Assembly: GCA_024811115.1 (NCBI GenBank) | Contig: JAKOGH010000144.1 | Span: 62,001-126,000, forward strand | Direction: 5' to 3' | Length of the DNA stretch: 64,000 nucleotides | From: Terana coerulea | Lineage: Eukaryota; Basidiomycota; Agaricomycetes; Polyporales; Phanerochaetaceae | In this document: positions 36,028 to 47,100 of the stretch, in pieces | Numbering within the stretch: the first letter of the stretch is position 1 | Layout of the letters: each line of letters opens with the position of its first letter | Made by a program: the position numbers and the translations under genes | The notes under the pieces: generated by a model | Told to the model about the DNA's origin: nothing | Database searches by the model: none | What the model saw: only the letters and a program-made list of their open reading frames with translations

Positions 36028-37429
36028 TTGAGCGACATCTTGCCCGCGATGGCAGACACTGGAACCTCAGAACTGCTGACAGACTCAGAGAAGATGTGGC
36101 GAGGTATGACAATCAATTTGGATGCTATGAAGAACATAATCGCTACACATTTCCAGTCACCCTGCCACGACGGACAGCCACTGAGCCATGGACAATTTGC
36201 TCGAATATTTCTCTTCACTCTAGAGAATGGTACGAAGATTATATCTCGGATTATTTTGCCCTTGCGGGAGGCTGTTAAAACAGAGGCGGAAGTTGCTGCG
36301 ATGGTTATGGCTAAAGTTATGTGGCGTTCATCGTTCTGAGCATGGGAGCTCACTATCACGACTAGCTCGTACCTCTGTTCCAGTCCCGACCGTGCATCTA
36401 TTCTGTGATAGTCCTCATAACGCGGTTGGTGCGGAATGGATTGTCATGGAGTACCTTCATGGCGAGCAACTCGCGGAATGTTTCTACGAAATCGACTACG
36501 ACAAGAAAGCTCAGACGGCACGAGACCTAGCCAACATTGTGGCCGAACTGTTTGCCTTCACCAGCACGCACAGTGGCAGCCTTCTTCGCGATCTTACTAT
36601 CCACGAAGATCAGATGCCCACCCGCTACCATGACATAACGCAAGTTGTTGATAAGCCCCCACATTCGTACCACACAGTTGAAAGCGTTACCAAGTCCGGG
36701 TCATTCACCATAGGCCCTTTGAACGACACATCTTTCCTCGAGATGGATCATTCGTGCATCGTGCCAGCAGAGTTCTATGGGCCGTTCGCCACTGAACGTG
36801 AATACTTGGAGACCCACGCCTATCGCGGCCCTCCTTCAATGAGCACTTGCAGCCGGTTTGAACGGACGACCTTCGAAAATGTTCTCAAGGTGTATAATGT
36901 CGTGCGCTCCCAAGTGTACAACAACGGAGGCAAGGACAATACGCAGGACACTGGGTCATTCCACTTCGCACACGGCGACCTCAGCGGGCACAACATCCTC
37001 GTTGACCCACAAACAGGGCAAATCACTGGCATTCTCGACTGGGAAATGTCGGAATTCTACCCGGCGTATATGGCTGCCGTTGTGCCGGCATGGTTCGACG
37101 ACGACGATCGTCGGTTCCTCATGACAGACTATCAAGAGGCCCGCATCGGTTTTGACGATGAAACACAGGACGATGCGAAGTTACGTGCCTATTTCCGCGA
37201 GCAGCTGGGGGCTCACAGTCCCCTTCCTTTGCATCACAACCAGGCGGGTGTGGAGTTACGTGCGTTCTGCTACGTTCTAGGAATACCGGCTATAGGCAAC
37301 GTCATAAACTGGCTGAAGATGTACAGAGAACAAGAGTGGGTCACATCGGGGAGGGGTGCATTTCCGTTTGACTTCGAGGCGTACTGGGAGGAGATGTTGG
37401 CTTCGCTTCGGGCGAAGGCGTATGCTTGA
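36028..37429 (+). CDS. APH-like phosphotransferase 2 (splice donor lost)
   Basis: Exon 1 (from 36028 or 36049, MADTGTSELLTDSEKMW) ends ...AEVAAMVMAK at 36316. The second exon starts at 36366 and runs to 37429 with EWIVMEYLHGEQL, FAHGDLSGHNILVD and ITGILDWEMSEF. The intron donor expected at 36317-36318 is TT where the paralogues have GT; the next bases (ATGTGGCG) match the copy at 62.5 kb, so a G-to-T change is likely. The nearest GT, one base earlier, would shift the frame. All other key residues are intact. The gene is probably impaired or recently damaged, unless a non-canonical site works. Confidence 0.75.
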
Positions 37430-37692
37430 TATGTGCTTTGCGGAGGAAAATGCGCACATTTGACTGTCCGCCGTATTAGAAAATAGCTTGCCAAGCATAT
37501 GCTTGCACTTCAACACTAGTGCGATATGAATCACAGAACGGCCACAAAACTGCCAGACATGCCTGAAGCACAGTGCGTGGCGCTCATGATATATTTGGAC
37601 TTGTTATGATCCAAAGCTTCTGCTTTCCTCATTTAGCTAGCAACACAACTTGTGTCTGCCTTATGGGGTCCTATGTGGCGTAGCATCTCTCT

Positions 37693-38050
37693 TAGTGAAT
37701 GGCAAGGGTAAACCCTCTATGTTTAGAGGCTAATCCTTACCCTTACCCTCCAAAACCCTTACCCTTATGAGGGTAAGGGTTGAAGGTTACCCTTCAAACC
37801 CTTGCGAAAATAGGTAGAAAATGGTGCTTTGAGTGCTTTTTTTGTTTACTTATAATGTTAGCCTTCTATTTGAGTAGCTCAGATTAATATAGAAAGCATT
37901 CACAACACTTGCAGCCCTATCCAGCAACATGTCTGGTATTTGCATGCAGACCTCTGCCAGATGAGGGTTAACTTTCTTCAACCCTTACCCTTACCCTCTA
38001 TACCCTTACCCTTAACCCTCGAAGGGTTTGCAAACCCCTGCCTATCACTA
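37693..38050. mobile_element. hAT-like MITE, 358 bp, 8-bp target duplication
   Basis: It is flanked by ATCTCTCT at 37685-37692 and 38051-38058. Terminal inverted repeats are imperfect: TAGTGAATGGCAAGGG at the left and the complement of TAGTGATAGGCAGGGG at the right, resembling hAT ends (TAGNGNTGGCA). Both subterminal parts carry many ACCCTT / AGGGTA words in both orientations. There is no coding frame. It lies between APH copies 2 and 3. Confidence 0.88.
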
Positions 38051-38273
38051 ATCTCTCTCCAAGTGCAATATATTAAATGGTGTAATGTACAATTACCAAG
38101 CTTTTCAGCACTATACTAATCTAAACGCGGGCGGTTTGGGTCAGTAGACCATCTTCGAACGAAGAACATTCACTGGCAAACACGGTCAGAAGCTTCATAC
38201 AAGTACATCGTCGTTACCAACACTTCTGGCAGTCCCTTCCACGTTTCCTGCCTCTGACAACTTCTTCCAAGAA

Positions 38274-39619
38274 ATGTTGTCTGACTCAGAGAAGATGTGG
38301 CAAAGCACGCCGGTGAGTCTGGAGGCAATAAGAAGTATCATCGCTGCCCATTTCAAGTCCACATGCAGCGACGAACAATCTTTGAGCCAGGGACAATATG
38401 CCCGCATATTTCTCTTCACTCTCGGCAGCGACAGGAAGGTTGTCTCACGCATCATTTTGCCTGTGAGGGAGGGTAGCAAGACGGAGGCAGAAGTCGCTTC
38501 AATGGTCATGGTCAAAGGTGAGCACTTTCCGCCACGTTGTCAGCGGTATTTCTCACATAATAAAATCTAGCTCGCACCTCCATTCCTATTCCAACCGTAC
38601 ACCTTTTTTGTGCTACCCCTCACAACCCAGTCGGAGCGGAATAGATCGTCATGGAATACCTTGCCGGCGAACAGTTCACGAGCTGCTTCTACGACTTTGA
38701 CTACGACAAGAAGGCTCAGACAGCCCGGGATCTAGCCATCATCGTCTCCGGACTTTTCGCCATCACGAGCACGCATGGTGGCAGTCTCCTTCGCGATCAC
38801 TCACTCCACGAAGCCCAGCAGCCTCAGCGCTACCGCGGTACGGAGGAAGACGTTGGAGTCTCTCCACATCCGTATCATACTGTCGAAACAAATGCGAAAT
38901 TCGGACCGGTTATGATAGGGCCCTTGAACGATATCTCATTCCTTGAGCACTAATTTCTGGTGCCAGCCAAAGTCTGCGGGCCTTTCGCCACCGAACGCCA
39001 GTACTTGGAGGCTCACGCTTATCGCGGAAACCCATCCACGCGTACTGGTAGCCAAATCGACTGGAAAACCTACGCCAATACCGTCAATGTATACGACGTG
39101 GTTCGATCTCTCTACAGTGATCCAGATGATTCACAGCCCGCTGGATCGTTTCATTTCGCACACGGAGACCTCAGCGGGCACAATATCCTTGTCGATCCAC
39201 AAAGCGGGCGGGTAACCGGCATTCTTGACTGGGAAATGTCGGGATTCTATCCGCCGTACATGGCCGCTGTCGCTCCGGCATGGTTCGACGACGACGATCG
39301 GCGGTTCCTCATGTCGGACTATCAGGGGTGTCGCATCGGCTTCGATGACGAGTCTCACGCCGACGGGCGACTGCGCGCATACTTTCGCGAGCAGCTTGGC
39401 GCATGTAGCCCTCGTCTTCTTCATCAGAACCAAGCAGGCATGGAGCTGCATGCGTTCTGCTATGTGTTAGGGGAGCCGGTTGCAGGGAGTGTCATGAAGT
39501 GGCTGACACTATATCGGGAGCAGGAGTGGAGCTCCGAGGAGAGGGGCGCGTTTTCGTTCGACTTTGAAGCATTCCAGAAAGATGTATGGTCCTCATTCAA
39601 ATCTCCAACGCACGTATGA
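38274..39619 (+). pseudogene. APH-like phosphotransferase 3 (two nonsense codons)
   Basis: Same layout as copy 2: MLSDSEKMW..., a donor at about 38517 (AAAG|GTGAGC) and the second exon from about 38572. The frame contains TAG at 38642-38644, where the paralogues have Trp (EWIVME), and TAA at 38951-38953, where they have Glu or a similar residue. Downstream FAHGDLSGHNILVD and VTGILDWEMSGF are preserved, and the frame runs to 39619. It is closest to copy 2 in sequence, so it looks like a recent duplicate that has been silenced. Confidence 0.88.
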
Positions 39620-39880
39620 TAGTAGAAAGTGTAATAATTGTTTCGACACTGCGTACCTAACATGGTTCCTGAATATTCACACACATCTCTCGACTATCCT
39701 TGCCACGCCCGGCTGCCACTCCATGCACTTCGAGTACTCCTCATCGCCGGACGTTCTTACCGAGAACTGCAGAGCGCACATCGTACAGTGTGACTCGGAC
39801 GAGGGGAATTGGGACCAGCAAGCTTGTACTCGGTCGGACGACCACATTCGTCGCATGGAAGTGCCGGCCCTACAGATCGT

Positions 39881-40126
39881 TCAATTCCGGGCTGAGCTTC
39901 CGCATAAGACCACATGCTCACCTCGCAACGCTGCAGCCTCTCGATCCAAGCGGTTCAGCTTTCGCTGGAGGTTCATCATCATTACTCCGAGAATGAGAAC
40001 AAGTGCCAGAAGGCACATTCCCAGGATGATGGAGGCATTGCGGTTGGCGGCTGGTATGCCGCGTTTCTGCACGCCGCCCGACAGGAGCTGGTCGCTTTGA
40101 ACAAGTACGTCGTCAACGGCTGGCAT
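39881..40126 (-). CDS. Small putative single-pass membrane protein
   Basis: An 81-codon frame with a clear hydrophobic helix (ASIILGMCLLALVLILGVMM) followed by a basic, then charged helical segment (LQRKLNRLDREAAALRGEH). There is no family match, and the 5' and 3' context is unclear. It could be an exon of a larger gene or chance, and lies antisense to a longer plus-strand frame. Confidence 0.3.
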   Translation of the reverse strand: MPAVDDVLVQSDQLLSGGVQKRGIPAANRNASIILGMCLLALVLILGVMMMNLQRKLNRLDREAAALRGEHVVLCGSSARN

Positions 40127-41000
40127 GGTAAAGGCCCTGGCAAGGATGCGCGGTTATTGCAGGCCTTATGTGAGGGCTGGACCAAGTCGGTTCGTCAATG
40201 ATTCGGCGTTGACAGCGTAAGGGAGAGAGCTCCGGTGGGGGTGCAAGGATGCTCGCAGAGACTCAGCGCAGAGGCCGCTGATAAGCCCCGCATAGCTAAC
40301 AAACTCTATCCTCAGCACAGGTTGCACGCGACAAGCAGAGATAAGGCGAGCGCCGCCTTCGTGGGGAGATCATAGACGTTATGAGAATCGAAGCATCTTG
40401 ACATCGCGTCAGTGACGCGGAAGTTCATCTACGAGGTGAGAGAAATTTCAGTCAAAGGAATTCAGCAACGCGAGCACGGTAGCGACGCACCAGTGCGGTA
40501 GGCACTCCTCTACCCTCATTCTATTCTAGCGTACTGAACGCTGGAGCGCCGGCCAGGTTCTCTGCTCTGTGCTTAAGCCCGTTGGAGCTCAGCAAGGCTC
40601 GGAGTACTCACGTTGAGTATTACAGAGCTTTCTGTATCCCTTAGACAGACTATGGGGAAGCGGCTGGTGGCTGGTCTGTCCCGATGATGATGCTCGGGGT
40701 CCGTCATGGATACGACCGTCAACAGTGCGCTTTCGCTAAGGTTAAGATATGTAGCTGTGCTAATTATGAGCTTAATATAGACGGTAAAAGCACCTCCGCC
40801 TATGACTTACCGTGCATTGTATCGAGATGGTGAGCGATCCCACATTGGAACATTTCGAAGTTCAATTTTCGGCCATGCAGCGGCGCTAGTTATAATGTTT
40901 GTTCATGTTAGGGCAGCCACCTTCCAAATCGAGACACGACTTTGATTGGACGCAGCTTCCACCAACGACGGTCACTGGTCACCACTTGTGATCTCCTACG
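40127..41000. other. Intergenic stretch
   Basis: About 870 bases before APH copy 4. No gene or repeat is identified. Confidence 0.4.
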
Positions 41001-42486
41001 TTGAATCCCACTCTAGCCAGGATGTCCTCTTCTGCCTTCTCAACCGAATCAATACATGCAGAAGTCAAGATGTGGGACGACATGCACGTTAACCTAGCCG
41101 CGATGCAAGATATCATCGCGACGCACTTTGGGTCCAGCTGTCGCGAGCAGAAGGAGCTGGGCACTGGATCCTACGCTCGGGCCTTCTTGTACACCCTTGA
41201 AGACGACTCTCAGCTGGTCGCACCGATTATATTCCCAATTCGAGCAAATCTCAAAACTGAAGCCGAAGTTGCCACAATGGACTTCATCCAGTGTACGTCC
41301 TCGGCAAATGTGGCGCAGTGCGTTTCGTGAGCTACCAGTTCCATCTACTGATACTCGTTGTAGCGCGCACGTCTATACCAGTTCCCAAGGTCTACCTGTT
41401 TTGCAGTACACGCGAGAACCCTGTATACGCCGAATGGATTCTAATGGAGTATCTCCCCGGATGTCGCTTTATCGACTGTTTCGAGACGCTTAAGTACGAG
41501 AAGAAACGTCAAGTAGCGAGGGGCATGGCCGAAGCAATGTCAAGTCTCTTTAGCATTACCGCTACTCACTGCGGAAGCGTGCTTCAGGATACCTCTCTTC
41601 ACGACTCACAGCGAGCTCCTCGGTACTTGGCCGTTCCCTCACAGTCCGACTCGCACTGTGTGCGCAGTACCGATGCGAGAGGAGAGACTGTCATAGGACC
41701 TTTGGACGACATCAGATTCCTCCGTTATGGTGACGGACTCCCGGCCAACTCCAGTGGTCCCTTCTCAACTGAGCGGGAGTTCATTGTGGCCTCCGCTCAC
41801 GGTGTACTCTTGCCCGCCCGTAATGCCACGCAGCTCGAGCGATGGCCCTACGAGAGGGTTCTTGAAGTCTATGACGCGATTCGGCCGCTTTACTCCCCAT
41901 CCACCGAAGAGCATGAAACCAGCCGCTTCCATTTCTCGCACGGCGATCTTAATCCCGAAAATATTCTAATTGACCCCTCCTCTGGTCGAATAACGGGCGT
42001 GATAGACTGGGAGATGGCGGGCTTTCGTCCGGCTTGGCTTGCTGCAATGGCAGGTGCTTGGTTCCACGACGATCAACGTCGTTTTCTTTTCAATCCGGAC
42101 AATCGGCTTGATGACGACATGGTATGGATTGACGAGCCTGAGGGCACCGAGGACACCGCGCTGCGCGAATACTTCCGCCAGCAATTGGGTGAGTCTTCAA
42201 AGCTACTGCTACAGCACAACGCCGAGGGTGTGGAGATGAGGGCAATCTTTCACATCTTGGGAACGAACCTGCCGTCCAAGGTGCAAGTATGGCTCGCGAG
42301 CTACCGGGAGGTTCACTGGAACGTGGATCAACGAGGGCCGTTTCCGTTCGATTTCAATCATTGGCGGATCGAAATGTACAATCTGTGGTTAAAGTGCGTC
42401 GTTGTTCGGCACTCGTTCGTTCTAGTGCCATCGTACTGCAATAGCCAGCTAACTGCCAAATTCACAGCTCTACCAAATCAAGCTGA
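41001..42486 (+). CDS. APH-like phosphotransferase 4 (intact, most diverged)
   Basis: Start at 41001 or 41022 (MSSSAFSTESIHAEVKMW). The first intron has donor GTACGT (after ...TMDFIQ) and acceptor GTTGTAG (about 41365). Exon 2 encodes RTSIPVPKVYLFC, AEWILMEYLPGCRF, FSHGDLNPENILID and ITGVIDWEMAGF. A further intron near 42394-42467 would give the end NSTKSS (stop 42486); unspliced reading would stop at 42583. All catalytic motifs are present. It differs from copies 1-3 in the second half (PDNRLDDDMVW insert). Confidence 0.85.
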
Positions 42487-42801
42487 TAAGAAACTGGCAC
42501 ACGTTCTTGTGGGAAACGGCGTATCCCATGTACACCATACAGATAAGGAGGGGCATGTCGTATGTCGTCGGTCGAGGACTTGAATCAGACAATGGAGCCA
42601 AGTATCCCAAATATTACTATTTGACCACCTTTTTTATGTAGCTAATTTCCCATGACAGCCATGTACAAACGGTGGTGACAAGTGCTCGTTATGCTGTATC
42701 GATAGACATATCAACATCCGCTGAACTAGAAAACATGAGTACCTATTTCCGTAAGTTGACGTGTTGAGGATCACTGACCAGATAGTAGGCCGTCCAAAAG
42801 A

Positions 42802-43185
42802 TTACTCGAGTTTGGCTGCGGCGTATACCTCTCTCCAATCATACACTCCGAGCTGATCGCAGAGCTCACTCCACGGTTTGACTCGCTCCCCGAAGTGTGA
42901 AATCGCGATACGTTTTACTTCACAGAGATAAGTTCCGACATTGCCGCTATGTGATCCTGATATCTTCGAAGAGAATCGTCGAAAGCGGTAGCCTCGACGC
43001 AAGAGGCGAGGATGTTCGCCAGCGGCGAAAACAATATTTCCCTCCTTATCGAACGTCATCGTCGCATCTTCAGCCTCCTCAAAGTGTGAAACAACGGCCT
43101 CCAGAAAACGTGCCCATTTCGCCTCGTCGGCTTCGTTATTTTTCTGGATTGCAGGGTACAGGTCAAATCCTTCGTCGACGCCCAT
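42802..43185 (-). CDS. Small conserved Agaricomycete protein
   Basis: A complete 127-codon single-exon frame starting MGVDEGFDLYPAIQKNNEAD. It has EHPRLLRRGYRFRRFSSKIS and HFGERVKPWSELCDQLGVYD blocks and ends REVYAAAKLE. The pattern (short, MGVxEGFDxxP start, FRFSSKISG middle, WSExxDxxGxYxW end) is shared by many mushroom paralogues of unknown role. No signal peptide or membrane segment. Confidence 0.75.
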   Translation of the reverse strand: MGVDEGFDLYPAIQKNNEADEAKWARFLEAVVSHFEEAEDATMTFDKEGNIVFAAGEHPRLLRRGYRFRRFSSKISGSHSGNVGTYLCEVKRIAISHFGERVKPWSELCDQLGVYDWREVYAAAKLE

Positions 43186-44164
43186 CTTACTGTAGTAACG
43201 CGATCAAAGATGAAAGCCAGTGCTCGTAACACACTGTCGGCACTCACCTCGCTTGTGCCCAGCTGACCTCAACGTAAGTGGGAGAGTTGAAAATTAGGTT
43301 CATACGATCTGAGAGTCCTTTATACATCCAGACTCCGAGTGACCCGAGTGAGAGCGCGCAACTGAAAGAGGAACTTCGCCTACCATAGACGTACGGTGTA
43401 TACTGCTCGTGCACAAAACGAACGCATAACACATACAGAGGCTCCTTCACTTCGTTCCGGGGAGAAGGTCAGGGTGGTGTTGCCGCGTTGGCCAAGACCG
43501 CTGCAAGGCTTATGGTCAATTAATGAGGTATATATGTGAAGCAGGAGGCGCACAAATAAACTGATGAAATAAGACAGAAGCGAGACAGATTGGACCCCCA
43601 AGCATTGACTGAGGCTGTAAGGAATGTGAGTCATAGAACGAATTCTTAGACACCGCCCGAGGCTCCGACAGCCCGATGAATGCCATTGCAGACGATGAGC
43701 GGGCTAAGCCGGAATGCCAGCGCTGCGCGAGACTACGAGGGCTGAGCTAAGCAGTCGGACCGACGACGAAACGGATCAGAAACGATATGTATTGTGGAGG
43801 AACCCGGAGAGGAACCGGGGACGCGTAAATCAGCCAGCGGCCAGCAGGCATACTTATACCTAGCCATTCGGACTGATGGATGACCAGGTAGGGGCTCGAG
43901 GTAAGTACGTTACTTACTTACGTGGCACATGGGTAAAGATAGGAGTATATCGAGACGAGAGCATACAAGCACTGTGTTGTACATCATATCCACTATTCAA
44001 GCAAATCGACAGCGATTAGGCACGTAAAACAACGAGATCAGTCCAAAAGTCATGAAAGGCATGGTAGTGCGAAGTGTCGTAAGAGGTTGAAACTAGATGA
44101 GAGGGTATTGCGAGAGTACAAAGACTTATGTGAGTGAAGAGATCCAGATCATGCAGCACCAGGC
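43186..44164. other. Intergenic stretch
   Basis: About 980 bases with no recognisable gene. A small GTAAGTACGTTACTTACTTACG near-palindrome lies at about 43900-43922. Confidence 0.4.
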
Positions 44165-47100
44165 TTATCCACGGTAGTACGGCGAACGCGAGCCAACAAA
44201 TTCACCATGATCGGTGGGAGGAGATATAAGGGCAAGCTGTACTGCCGAGTCGTTAGATGGTTGGTTTATCGAGTCATCTGATGACAGGACGGGTCAGCCA
44301 CGAGAGTAGTAGCAGCAGTTTCAGCACTTACGAGGCCATGAGCCCCAGGACGACACCGGCGGGGAAGGCTGTTGCTCAATGTACGCCGGCGCCGGCGCGC
44401 GTCGAGGCGGTGGCTGCGGAGGGTGTTGTGGAGGGTGGGTATACGTTGGCTCAGGCGGAACGGGTAATGGCATGTTTGGAGGCTCAGAAGGTCCTCGCCG
44501 ACGGCCTTGAGACCTTCCGCGCCAGGCACCCTTCATAGGCGATCCCTCAGGTTCTACACTTCCCTCCCTGGTGATAACAAAACGTCGATGAGGGCAGATC
44601 AAAATGTAGCAACGCATTTGAGCTTACCGTAGGTCGCCATCCTCGTAGTCGCGCTTGTGACGTCTTAGCACGTCGATTTGACTGAATAGATGGGCAACGT
44701 GTTAGCTGAAGTCGCTAGCCTGGTCAAGCAGGTACGTACCGGTCGAGCTTCTGCTTCTCCTCTTCCTTCTCCCTGATTTCGTGGAACAGCTGGAGCATCT
44801 CCGGAGCAAGGTTCTTGCAGAAGTCCGTCAAATGCTATTGGCATCATTGAGCATGCCAGTAAGTCAAAAGTCATCCAAAGCACGCACGTTATCAGTGTTG
44901 AACTCAACAACGTCCCGGGAAGTTGCTCGAACGGTATCGAGGACCTCTGCGAGCAGACGAGCGCCGTGGGCATCCCACGTTTTGCTGAGTTCCTCGATGT
45001 ACTGACAGTCGAAGTCAGGTCACAACTTGCAATGGAGAAACGGAGAGACGTACGAAGGATATGTTGAGGGTCACTTGCTCTTGAATAGCGATTCTCAGCG
45101 CACTGAGGATCTCGGCCTGTTGACTGGCCCCGAGCGACTCAAGCATAGTGCTGAAGTCAGCAATGCACTGGAACTAGATCAACATCTGTTCACGAAATGA
45201 GAAACGCAATCGGCTTACAGTAGCAATAGCAGCGGAAGCTTGATCCTCAATAAGGGTCTTGAGCTGAACGAGAATGTCTTCGTGCTTAGCAGCCGCGTCT
45301 GTTTGGAGATCTGTGAGAAGTCAGTTGAGGATCGTGACTCAAAGGAGTCACACCCACCATTTTGCATTGTCTCGAGCTGGCCCTGGATGTTGGCTTGAAG
45401 CTCAGTCTTGTTTATCTCAAGAATGCTCTCCATGGCTAGCAATTCACAATCAGTATACCGCCGCATGGGAGAGCGAACGACTTACTAGGTTTTGCAGCAG
45501 CCTCCGCGATCTCTGTGTCGTGCAGTTCGCGATCCTTCTGCGCGCCTTCCTCGATCTTGTCCAAGCGGACGTTCACCTCCTGTATCTGGACATCCTGTTG
45601 AGCCCACTGTTCCACAGCGTACCCGTCCATCTTGCCAATCTTCTCCTCGATGGTCAGCAACTTGGCGAGCTGCGTCTCAGCGGCCTCCTTGGATTCTGCC
45701 TTATCGGCTTCACGCCTTTCAGCGTCCTCGACCTCGCGTTTCTGCCGCTCTTCATCACGTTCCGTGCGGAAGCGACGACAGCTCGTCCGTGAGCTCCTTG
45801 ATGCGAGCGTCGTGACTTTCGGCGAGAGCGCGCTCGCGCTCAAGCGAGGCCTCAGCGGTGATGCGTTCGCGTTCGGAACGTTCACCGTCCTCGGCAACCC
45901 GGCGCTGACGTTCTTGCTCCTGCTCCTCGCGCAATGAAACCAGTTCGTCTTCGAGAGCCTTGATCCTCGAGTCCCGTTCTTCCGCGGTCAGGACGAGTCC
46001 TGCTTCGCGTTCGGCCCATGAAGCCTCTTTCTCAGCGAAATCGGCAAGGGCTCGCTGAGCCTCTTCGTGCTGATCACGAGCGCCCGATAGCTCTTCTTCA
46101 ATAGCGGCTACGCGTTGTTCGTGGGCTGCCGTGGCTTCCTCGAGAGAGCGCTGGACTTCCTCATGCTGAGTACGGGCTGCGGCAAGGTCTTCCTCCATCT
46201 CCAAAACCCTCTGTTCGTGAGTCGCAGCAGCGTCGGCCAGGCTTTGTTGGGCGTCGGCAAGGGATTGGTGCGCTTCAGCTACAGAGGCTTGTGCATCCTC
46301 GTGCTGTTGCCTGGCGGCAGCCAGCTCATCCTCCAGGGCAGTAATACGCGTCTGAGTATGAGTGTGGGCTTCGGCAAACGCAAGCTCGCGTTCGGCCCAT
46401 GCTGCCGCGTTGCCAGCGTGTTCGTTTACGAGGCGTTCGTGCTCGGCCATGTAAGCCGCACGAGCAGTCGCCAACTCCTCTCCAAGGGCATGAATTCGTT
46501 CGGTGAGGGCATGTTCTCTCCCGGCCGAGTCGGCCTCGCGAGCACGGAGGTCATCTTGGTGAGCCGCGTCGCGCTCAGCGATCGCTGCGGAGTGGTCGTC
46601 CTTGTCATGTTCGTGTTGTTCTCGCAAAGCCGCAAGTTCTTCTTCGAGCGCTTGAATGCGTGCCCGCCGCCGGCCACAGACTCGGATAGTTCCTGCTCGC
46701 GATCAGCCGCCGCTTGCGCTCGTTCGCTTTCCTCGCTCGCACGACGTTGGGAATCTTCGTCGTGCTGCGTACGAACGGCTGCCAGGTTGTCCTCGAGGTC
46801 CTTGATGCGGGATTCGAGCTCGGCAGTAACCCGCTCGTTCTCTGCACGGACTTCCTCTTGCAAACGCTCCTTTTCAGCGTGGTGATCAGCGAGAAGAGAA
46901 GCATGTTGCTCTTTTGTGTGCTCGTGTTCAGCGATAGCTGCAGCCTTCTCCTCCTCGAGTGCGACCATGCGAGCCTCACTGACGTCCTTGGCCTCAGTCA
47001 ATGCCTCGAGAGCTTTCACGTGTTCTTCGTGAGCGGCCTCACGTTCGACGTCTCGCGCAGCTTGTGCTTCTCGGTCTTGCTCCCGTTCGGCGCGAACGGC

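Noticed and set aside
37720..38040. Telomere-like (ACCCTT)n runs
   Set aside because: The unit is not a standard fungal telomere repeat, occurs in both orientations and is enclosed by TIRs and a TSD, so it belongs to the MITE.
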